DNA of 7,477 nucleotides from Cycloclasticus sp. (GTDB lineage Bacteria > Pseudomonadota > Gammaproteobacteria > Methylococcales > Cycloclasticaceae), in NCBI GenBank assembly GCA_012960055.1, contig DUCA01000017.1, positions 1 through 7,477 on the forward strand. Reading direction: 5' to 3'. The notes beneath the pieces are model-generated. The model worked only from the letters and a program-made list of their open reading frames with translations, did no database searches and was not told the origin of the DNA. A program made the position numbers and the translations under genes. Positions 1 through 4,970 of the stretch are shown in pieces. Numbering within the stretch: the stretch's first letter is position 1; the number at the start of each line of letters is the position of its first letter.

Positions 1-677
1 ACCACAACCGCAATCGCGCCATTAACGGGGTAAGCGCAATCAAACATTCTAATCGGCTCAACGATATACGGTGCCGCTCGGTATTGTTCCATCGTTAGCG
101 GCTTGCGGATTTTTGCCAATTCATTCAGCTGTGCCCACTGTCTGTTGGAAATCGCCACAGCGCCCATATCATCGGTGCTTCGATCATGCACCGCCAAATA
201 ACGTTGCGCCGCCATCGCGTACGCGGCAATTGGGCTGTAAAAACCATTCGCTATCTCAATACCCAATTGCCCCATCATCGGCATGGCAACAGCAAACGCC
301 GCTCCGGCTGAGGTATTTGGCTGTAGTGGCGTATCGGCAAACACGCACACCACCTTGCTTGCCATGCCTGATTGAATGGCCATGGTAGCTTGCTGGATGG
401 TTTGCACCATCGAGCTGCCTTCGGCTTCGACCACACTCAATAAACTCAAATCACTTAAACCGGCGTAATCCTGGATTTCCATTGGGAAATCTTTTAGCTC
501 AGCCAAGGGGCTTTTATTCAGCAATAAACCGTCAATGTCTGCGTGTTTTAAACCCGCGTCTTCAATCGCTGAGCCAATCGCTTGCGTGGCCAATTGCCAA
601 GAGGGAAGCTGATAGTCCCGCGTAAACTCGGTCATTCCGAGCCCAACAATAGCGGATAAAGCAGGTTTTTTAGTCAT
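1..677 (-). CDS. SCP2/lipid-transfer-type thiolase homologue, N-terminal 225 codons (runs off the left edge)
   Basis: Translating the minus strand from the ATG at 677 gives an open frame to position 1 with no stop, so the C-terminal part is missing. The protein starts MTKKPALSAIVGLGMTEF, a typical opening of SCP-x/lipid-transfer thiolase homologues, followed by the helix pattern A-IEDAGL (38-43) and D-IDGLL (47-52). The segment VVEAEGSSM (82-90) occupies the place where true thiolases carry the V-N-x-x-C-x-S-G nucleophile loop. By eye the cysteine position is Gly87, so thiolytic chemistry is doubtful. Family members without this cysteine include Ltp2-type retro-aldolases of steroid side-chain degradation, which need a DUF35 partner. 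The start lies 4 bases after the dioxygenase beta stop, with no clear Shine-Dalgarno, which suggests translational coupling. The likely role is carbon-carbon bond cleavage of a CoA thioester in the cytoplasm. Family assignment is firm; reaction is inference. Confidence 0.82.
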   Translation of the reverse strand, partial: MTKKPALSAIVGLGMTEFTRDYQLPSWQLATQAIGSAIEDAGLKHADIDGLLLNKSPLAELKDFPMEIQDYAGLSDLSLLSVVEAEGSSMVQTIQQATMAIQSGMASKVVCVFADTPLQPNTSAGAAFAVAMPMMGQLGIEIANGFYSPIAAYAMAAQRYLAVHDRSTDDMGAVAISNRQWAQLNELAKIRKPLTMEQYRAAPYIVEPIRMFDCAYPVNGAIAVV

Positions 678-681
678 GCCG

Positions 682-1176
682 TTAAATTAAAAACGCCATG
701 GTGGGGACCGGCTCGGTACCGTTTACCAACAACACTTTTTTCGTGTGAATCTGGAAATCATCACCTTTAGCGCTTAAGGTATAAACGTAACGGCCAGACC
801 AAATTCTAAAATCATGAATCGATTGAATAGAGTATTCGGGCAAAAAGAAATTCGCTTCAACCCGATATCGACCATCCGCTTCAGTAAAAAATTCGTAATT
901 TGAAATCAGCCGACGCATACCGGAAATGGGCAATTGGCTATAACGGTAGCCGGTCATCAACTGCCGAATGCGCGTCGCCAAGCGTCGCCTATTATCGTAT
1001 AAGTGCGAAACCTGTTGTGTGGGGTCATCGCCATCGCGTAAAGGCACCCAATACACCGCATCATCGGCCCATAGAGCTTCCCACGCTTCATACTGCCCCT
1101 CGTCAGCTAGCTTTGCTTCTCTAATAATAAAGCCTTCCAAGGCTTTCGCTAATGCGGCTGATACCGTTGCACTCAT
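682..1176 (-). CDS. Aromatic-ring-hydroxylating dioxygenase, beta (small) subunit
   Basis: This encodes a 164-residue protein, the usual size for small subunits of Rieske ring-hydroxylating oxygenases. The family has an NTF2-like fold and forms the structural half of an alpha3beta3 hexamer in the cytoplasm. Visible family marks are ADDAVYWVPL (38-46), the HLYDNRRRLATRI block (58-70), YSQLPISGMRRLISN (79-93) and the C-terminal strand KKVLLVNG...AFLI (146-164). The frame extends upstream to 1215, but the ATG at 1176 is preferred. It overlaps the alpha-subunit TGA as ATGA, and GGAG sits 7 bases before it. The extension would only add residues encoded inside the alpha gene. The overlap implies coupled translation giving equal amounts of both subunits. 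The sequence resembles the benzoate/cumate dioxygenase groups in general pattern, but the substrate cannot be set from the small subunit. Confidence 0.93.
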   Translation of the reverse strand: MSATVSAALAKALEGFIIREAKLADEGQYEAWEALWADDAVYWVPLRDGDDPTQQVSHLYDNRRRLATRIRQLMTGYRYSQLPISGMRRLISNYEFFTEADGRYRVEANFFLPEYSIQSIHDFRIWSGRYVYTLSAKGDDFQIHTKKVLLVNGTEPVPTMAFLI

Positions 1177-2417
1177 GATCGCACTCCGATCATCAACGAG
1201 CGGTAATGATGCCAAAAACCACGGTTAGACGTTTCATCCGTCATGTGCGATGTTTTGACTCCATCGCTGTCTTCGGTTTCTCGGTTTAAACCACGGCTCA
1301 AATCGCACCACGGCGTGCCTGCACCCAAGGCTATTTGCGCGCGCTCTGCAATCGAGGCATCGTCCGCTAATAAAAATGAAGCGGGGCCAAGTGCACCTTC
1401 ACTTTGACGCAATAATTTAAAATCCAATTCTGGCGCACCATCCAAAAACATCGGGGTACTCCACTGCACAGCCGTATTTGAACCCGTCGGTTGGAAGATA
1501 ACGATATTCATTTCTGCTAAAAACAGGTTAGGGAAGATACACGCATGAGGCGGGCCATCGTAGAGCATTTGGTCCGCCTTCTCTTTGCCATACGTTTCCG
1601 TCATGCTTTCGACGTAGCTTTTTACCTTCTCTGGTGTAGAGCCTAACCAATCGAGCGTTTTTGTATAGCCCGGCGCAAAGTCAATTTCTGTATGCCCATT
1701 CCCCCAGTTTTTGATAACGCCTTTAATACTGTCTTCTGCCCCCACAAAGTCGCCGTACTGCGAATCGATGGCCCGTACAAATGATTGGTGAACATAATTA
1801 ACGTGGTAGCCATCGGTGTCATTTTCAGGCAACATTTTCCAGTTGGCATCAAAGTGTTGGCGAATCCAACCGCCTTTTAAGTCAATTTTTCCATTTGGCG
1901 ACATATTACAAGCACGGTCAATCAAGGCTTTGCCGTGCCCTAAATAATCATCAAAACTGACGGTGGGCTTTTTAAAACTGGCAAACACAAAACCCCGATA
2001 ACTGTCGGTGACCAATACCTCGAGGTTTAGCTCGTTCAATGGCTTATCAAAACCACCCGGATACGATACGTCTAACAAATCACCGTTTAAACCAAAGACC
2101 CAACCGTGATACGGGCAGGTGAAATTGCGTTTATTTCCCTGCGATTCATTACACAACAGATTGCCACGGTGTTGGCAGCGGTTAACGATGACCTGAATTG
2201 CCTCGTCTTTTCCACGAACCATAATGACCGACGAACGGCCTATGTCGCGGGTTATATAATCACCGCGTTTTTTAATCTCACTTTCGTGGCCAATAAACAC
2301 CCAGCTGCTGTAGAAGATTTTCTCGATTTCATCTTCATAAATCGCGTCATCGGTGTACAACGAGCCGTGTATTTTATCGGCTTGTATCAGTTCGTGATAA
2401 TCAATCTTAGCGGGCAT
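1173..2417 (-). CDS. Rieske aromatic-ring-hydroxylating dioxygenase, alpha (large, catalytic) subunit
   Basis: This 414-residue protein is the catalytic subunit of a Rieske non-heme iron oxygenase, which adds both atoms of O2 to a ring as a cis-diol using electrons from a ferredoxin and reductase. The Rieske [2Fe-2S] ligands are visible as C81-x-H83 and C101-P-Y-H104, separated by 17 residues. The mononuclear iron site is END-TD-GYHVNYVH (198-210), with bridging Asp202 and ligands His205 and His210; the third ligand is probably Asp352 or Asp353 in LLADDAS. The C-terminus WHHYRSLMIG fits large subunits of the benzoate/anthranilate/cumate-like branch. The frame continues upstream to a TTG at 2468, but the ATG at 2417 has GGAG 5 bases ahead and gives a normal N-terminus. 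The stop overlaps the beta start. No ferredoxin or reductase gene is present in the window. The substrate is unknown; a ring acid or alkyl-substituted aromatic is plausible from context. Confidence 0.95.
   Translation of the reverse strand: MPAKIDYHELIQADKIHGSLYTDDAIYEDEIEKIFYSSWVFIGHESEIKKRGDYITRDIGRSSVIMVRGKDEAIQVIVNRCQHRGNLLCNESQGNKRNFTCPYHGWVFGLNGDLLDVSYPGGFDKPLNELNLEVLVTDSYRGFVFASFKKPTVSFDDYLGHGKALIDRACNMSPNGKIDLKGGWIRQHFDANWKMLPENDTDGYHVNYVHQSFVRAIDSQYGDFVGAEDSIKGVIKNWGNGHTEIDFAPGYTKTLDWLGSTPEKVKSYVESMTETYGKEKADQMLYDGPPHACIFPNLFLAEMNIVIFQPTGSNTAVQWSTPMFLDGAPELDFKLLRQSEGALGPASFLLADDASIAERAQIALGAGTPWCDLSRGLNRETEDSDGVKTSHMTDETSNRGFWHHYRSLMIGVRS
1184..1187 (-). promoter_or_regulatory. Ribosome binding site of the dioxygenase beta gene
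   Basis: The minus strand reads GGAG 7 bases before the ATG at 1176, inside the end of the alpha gene. It decides in favour of the 1176 start over the in-frame start at 1215. Confidence 0.7.
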
Positions 2418-2422
2418 GTTTA

Positions 2423-2426
2423 CTCC
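2423..2426 (-). promoter_or_regulatory. Ribosome binding site of the dioxygenase alpha gene
   Basis: The minus strand reads TTGGAGTAAAC directly before the ATG at 2417, with GGAG 5 bases from the start. It supports this start over the TTG at 2468, which has only weak spacing and would add 17 residues not typical of the family. Confidence 0.7.
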
Positions 2427-2467
2427 AATTATTTTCTTATAGACTACCGAAATCACACCGCTAAGCA

Positions 2468-2481
2468 ATGACTCCTGTCAT
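2468..2481. other. Short perfect inverted repeat in the 72-base gap before the dioxygenase alpha gene
   Basis: Arms ATGAC and GTCAT (5 bp each) flank a 4-base loop in the longest gap inside the operon. As RNA it could form a small hairpin just after the methyltransferase stop. It has no T-tract, so it is not a convincing terminator. It may be an RNA processing or stability element, or chance. Confidence 0.25.
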
Positions 2482-2489
2482 CATTAGGC

Positions 2490-2951
2490 TTATAGCCAAC
2501 GCCTAACGTGCTTACAAAAAACCACATACTCATTACCAAACATTTCCGTTAACACGCGCTCTTCAACCTGTATTTGGAAGCTATTCATATAAACAACATA
2601 CATCACAAGACCCACTAAACCGAACGGCGAGCCTAACCACAGTAGCCAAGCACTGAGAAAGATGAAGTTACCCACGTACATCGGGTTCCGGGTGTATTGG
2701 TAAATGCCGGTTGTTACTAAGGCCGACGCATTACTTGGTTTTATAGGGTTAATCGTTGTTTTAGCCTGCATAAAGCGCCACAAGGCGGCAAAATCGACCA
2801 AAAAACCTAGCCCCACTAACACACCGCAAATTATTTCTTTATAAGGTATGTTATAGACCATAAGCCCTAACTCTCGGCTGAATAACCACATAAAACCAGC
2901 AGCAATAAGCGCAACCAATGGAGGAGGGATTTTTAATTCTAAGGAACTCAT
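2490..2951 (-). CDS. Small membrane methyltransferase, isoprenylcysteine carboxyl methyltransferase (ICMT)/PEMT-like
   Basis: This 153-residue integral membrane protein has the C-terminal core of the ICMT/phospholipid methyltransferase superfamily, which transfers methyl groups from S-adenosylmethionine to lipid-like acceptors. The signature is GIYQYTRNPMYVGN (82-95), then a hydrophobic pair of helices (about 96-124), then EERVLTEMFGNEY (130-142) and the closing HVRRWL. Two further hydrophobic segments lie at about 10-25 and 38-60. The ATG at 2951 is called as start; a GTG directly before it at 2954 is also possible and would add one residue. The gene begins 4 bases after the AlkB-like stop at 2956, so the two are probably translationally coupled. 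Bacterial proteins of this type are mostly uncharacterised, and protein prenylation is not expected here. A role in methylating a hydrophobic pathway intermediate or membrane lipid is only inference from position. Confidence 0.85.
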   Translation of the reverse strand: MSSLELKIPPPLVALIAAGFMWLFSRELGLMVYNIPYKEIICGVLVGLGFLVDFAALWRFMQAKTTINPIKPSNASALVTTGIYQYTRNPMYVGNFIFLSAWLLWLGSPFGLVGLVMYVVYMNSFQIQVEERVLTEMFGNEYVVFCKHVRRWL

Positions 2952-2955
2952 CACT

Positions 2956-4149
2956 CTATTCTATATCCGTAATGACCGCTCTTTCAACGAATCTTTCCGG
3001 TAATGTATTGGGTAATGCGTAGGGAATAATATCCGCCGTGTCGTAAAACTCTTCAATGATGGGGTGCATCAGTTTTCGCCAAGCTGACGGCACCATCACC
3101 ACAAATAAAATATTCAGATAACCGTAAGGTAAACGTGGCGCCTTATCCATCACCCGCAATATCTGATAAGGCCGCCCAACATTCGTATGGTGGTCAGAAT
3201 GACGATCAATCTGACACATGTAAAAACTACTGATAATTGCGCTATCGTCCCACGCGTGTTCGGCGCGAACTTTTTCGTAACTACCGTCAGCGAGCTTTTT
3301 CCTCATCAAGCCATAATGTTCGGCAAAATCAGCCGTCGCCAATAGCATTCTTGGGAAAAAATATTGCAGAATAAACAATGGAATCGTCGCCCAACCAAAA
3401 ATGGCCAATAACAACGTCAGCCATGAAAGTTGCATCACCGTAATAACAATCATTTGATTGTTAACACTAGCAACTTTTAGTCCCTTACGTTTTAAACGAT
3501 CCGCCTCAACCTGCCAAGCGCAAATTGATTTCCTAATCGTGCTGCGTACAGCAAAACGCCAAAAATTCTCACCGTAGGGGGCCGTTGCGTGATCTTCGGG
3601 TGTAGCGACTGTTAGGTGGTGGTGGAAATTATGGTACACAAAAAAGTCAGCCATACTAATCGGCGTTAGTAACACTTGGCCTAAAAAGCGGTCGATACGG
3701 TTGCCATGATGGCAAAGTTCATGCCCGATGGTCGCACCAAAACCGGTGACTAACGATAAAGACAAGGCCAAGCCAATAATCTCGTCCCAACCCAACGGGG
3801 CGTATGTCACACCCATTGCTAAAAAAACACCCATCGACGTTTCGCTTATCAGCGAGTAGCAAAATAACGTCATCAAAAACTGCATCGGCACATACAGCCA
3901 AAGCATCACCCGAAAAAATAATTTATTAGTCAACTCTGCGTCCATTTCTATTGGCGCATTAACCGGATCCGCACCCACAATAGGGTCAAGCGCAATAGAA
4001 AGCAATAAAACAAATACTGTCAACCAATACCAAGCACCGCCACCCGCTAAGTAGCCCCATATAGGTGTCGTTGAAAACAATAACAGGGGCATCGTTGTAT
4101 ATTTGGTAACGATACTAACGTTTCTTTTTATTCTACTGGCTACGCTCAC
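2956..4149 (-). CDS. AlkB/XylM-type membrane-bound di-iron hydroxylase (alkane-1-monooxygenase-like)
   Basis: This 397-residue membrane protein belongs to the AlkB/XylM/fatty acid desaturase-like superfamily, which uses a His-coordinated di-iron site to hydroxylate terminal or benzylic methyl groups with rubredoxin or a reductase as electron donor. The histidine boxes are HELCHH (143-148), YHNFHHH followed by VATPEDHATA (172-190), EHYGL (277-281) and RHSDHHTN (316-323); EHAWDDS (297-303) matches the HSWNS-type element of AlkB. Hydrophobic segments lie near 20-60, 80-142, 232-265 and 343-356. The start is a GTG at 4149, the only usual start in the frame before an upstream stop; Met20 is a weaker alternative without a ribosome site. 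It is the first gene of the left operon. Box 2 lacks the E-H-x-x-G-H-H form of classical AlkB, so a substrate other than n-alkanes (for example a p-cymene- or terpenoid-like methyl group) is plausible but unproven. Confidence 0.9.
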   Translation of the reverse strand: MSVASRIKRNVSIVTKYTTMPLLLFSTTPIWGYLAGGGAWYWLTVFVLLLSIALDPIVGADPVNAPIEMDAELTNKLFFRVMLWLYVPMQFLMTLFCYSLISETSMGVFLAMGVTYAPLGWDEIIGLALSLSLVTGFGATIGHELCHHGNRIDRFLGQVLLTPISMADFFVYHNFHHHLTVATPEDHATAPYGENFWRFAVRSTIRKSICAWQVEADRLKRKGLKVASVNNQMIVITVMQLSWLTLLLAIFGWATIPLFILQYFFPRMLLATADFAEHYGLMRKKLADGSYEKVRAEHAWDDSAIISSFYMCQIDRHSDHHTNVGRPYQILRVMDKAPRLPYGYLNILFVVMVPSAWRKLMHPIIEEFYDTADIIPYALPNTLPERFVERAVITDIE

Positions 4150-4187
4150 CCTGCTACATCCATATGAAATTATGACCTATACAATCT

Positions 4188-4222
4188 ATCGGCAATATAA
4201 CACTTATTTGCCGATGCCTAAA
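4188..4222 (-). promoter_or_regulatory. Candidate promoter and operator of the catabolic operon
   Basis: On the minus strand a -35-like TTTAGG (4222-4217), a 17-base spacer and a -10-like TATATT (4199-4194) would start transcription near 4187, about 38 bases before the GTG at 4149. The -35 match is poor, the -10 match good. A perfect inverted repeat, ATCGGCAA (4188-4195) and TTGCCGAT (4208-4215) with a 12-base spacer, covers the spacer and -10 region. The half-site centres are 20 bp apart, about two helical turns, as expected for a dimeric regulator. This placement would fit repression by blocking RNA polymerase. The regulator is not in the window. Confidence 0.5.
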
Positions 4223-4229
4223 ATGCTAA

Positions 4230-4454
4230 CGAGTAAAAGGCTTCTTTAGCGGCTTGCTTGATTTTGCGGCAAAGCTAACGGATACTTTTGATTCAATTGA
4301 GGCGTCTGACAGACAAGCACTTCGTGACGCTGAATTTAATGATCAATATATCTGGGATATTGCCAATGTCACCGGCTTTTGCAATATGACCAATCGCGTT
4401 GCCAGTGCGGTGGATATGCAACCTAATATTGAGTATCACAAACAAAATCGTTAG
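4230..4454 (+). pseudogene. C-terminal remnant of an AhpD-like/carboxymuconolactone-decarboxylase-family peroxidase-related gene
   Basis: The frame is open from just after a TAA at 4227 to a stop at 4452-4454. Its only start codon option near the beginning is a TTG at 4254 without a ribosome site. From LLDFAAKLTDTFDSIEASD onward it matches my memory of the last 65-70 residues of the roughly 180-190-residue peroxidase-related AhpD-like family: a LLDFA-KLT helix, an ALRDAEFNDQYIWDI helix, a FCNMTNRVASAV helix and a terminal P-x-x-EYH. The family's catalytic Cys-x-x-Cys-x-x-x-His region lies in the missing N-terminal part. Upstream residues (RVKGFFSG) do not fit the family, so homology ends abruptly near 4251. 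The fragment is probably dead, left by a deletion or by insertion of the left operon. It points the same way as the rhodanese gene, 30 bases downstream, with which it may once have formed an operon. Confidence 0.72.
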
Positions 4455-4470
4455 TCCGAACATATTTAAA

Positions 4471-4476
4471 AAGGAG
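4471..4476 (+). promoter_or_regulatory. Ribosome binding site of the rhodanese gene
   Basis: A strong AAGGAG lies 8 bases before the ATG at 4485, fixing that start and showing that the gene is probably still expressed although the gene before it is truncated. Confidence 0.8.
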
Positions 4477-4484
4477 CAAGCAAT

Positions 4485-4883
4485 ATGAAAATCAAACTAG
4501 GTATCAAGGAATTATGTGCCGCAGCAGAGGAAGAGATTGAAACCATTACGGTTGATGATGCATTGATGTTATATCAGACTGATGACGTTATTATTGTCGA
4601 TATTCGTGACATTAGAGAGCTCTATCGCGATGGTAAAATCCCGGGCGCTTATCACGCTCCCAGAGGCATGTTGGAATTTTGGGTAGACCCACAAAGCCCA
4701 TACCATAAACCTATCTTTTTATCTGGCAAGCGCCTTGTTTTTTACTGCGGTGGTGGCATGCGTTCTGCGCTAGCAACTCAAGCTGTACAACAGATGGGAC
4801 TAGAAAACATTTGCCATATTGAAGGCGGCTTTGCCGCTTGGCGTGAAGCTAAACATCCTATAGAGCCCGTTCAAGCAAAATGA
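4485..4883 (+). CDS. Rhodanese-like domain protein
   Basis: This 132-residue protein is a single rhodanese domain, a sulfurtransferase fold that carries persulfide sulfur on a loop cysteine, usually in the cytoplasm. Features are the N-terminal strand DDVIIVDIRDIRE (33-45), IPGAYHAPRGMLEFW (52-66), the active-site strand and loop VFYCGGGMRSA (85-95) with Cys88 and the expected Arg93 closing the C-x-x-x-x-R loop, and the closing HIEGGFAAW (111-119). The catalytic cysteine and loop are intact, so it is probably active; no signal peptide is seen. It follows the AhpD-like remnant and converges with glmS, whose stop is 51 bases away. The sulfur donor, acceptor and pathway cannot be told from the sequence. 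A role in sulfur relay or detoxification is a general family possibility, and no link to the left operon is evident. Confidence 0.92.
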   Translation: MKIKLGIKELCAAAEEEIETITVDDALMLYQTDDVIIVDIRDIRELYRDGKIPGAYHAPRGMLEFWVDPQSPYHKPIFLSGKRLVFYCGGGMRSALATQAVQQMGLENICHIEGGFAAWREAKHPIEPVQAK

Positions 4884-4970
4884 ACCTATGTAAATCACGC
4901 AAAAAAGGGCCTGAATAACTTATATAGCGAGAACTACTCCACCGTCACCGACTTAGCTAAGTTGCGCGGC
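4884..4970 (-). other. glmS 3' end and downstream gap: candidate attTn7 site
   Basis: Tn7-type elements recognise the last codons of glmS through TnsD/TniQ and insert about 25 bp past the stop. Here the recognised coding end (DQPRNLAKSVTVE) is intact, so the site should be usable; the expected insertion point is near 4909. The 50-base gap between the glmS and rhodanese stops contains no Tn7-like terminal repeats that I can see. It also has no convincing rho-independent terminator: a run of six A at 4901-4906 (T on the glmS strand) lacks a stable stem before it. The call as a target site rests on family knowledge, not on an observed insertion. Confidence 0.45.

Noticed and set aside
71..388. 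Open frame of 105 codons on the plus strand near the left edge
   Set aside because: It lies antisense to the thiolase homologue, is of low-complexity composition and resembles no family I know.
2418..2468. N-terminal extension of the dioxygenase alpha subunit from a TTG at 2468
   Set aside because: The ATG at 2417 has a good ribosome site and gives the normal family N-terminus; the extension looks like intergenic sequence.
2106..2471. Open frame of 121 codons on the plus strand inside the dioxygenase alpha gene
   Set aside because: It is antisense to the Rieske domain coding region, whose motifs are clear on the minus strand, and has no supporting features.
4884..4933. Bidirectional rho-independent terminator between the rhodanese gene and glmS
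   Set aside because: There is a run of six A/T at 4901-4906, but I could not find a stable stem next to it on either strand.
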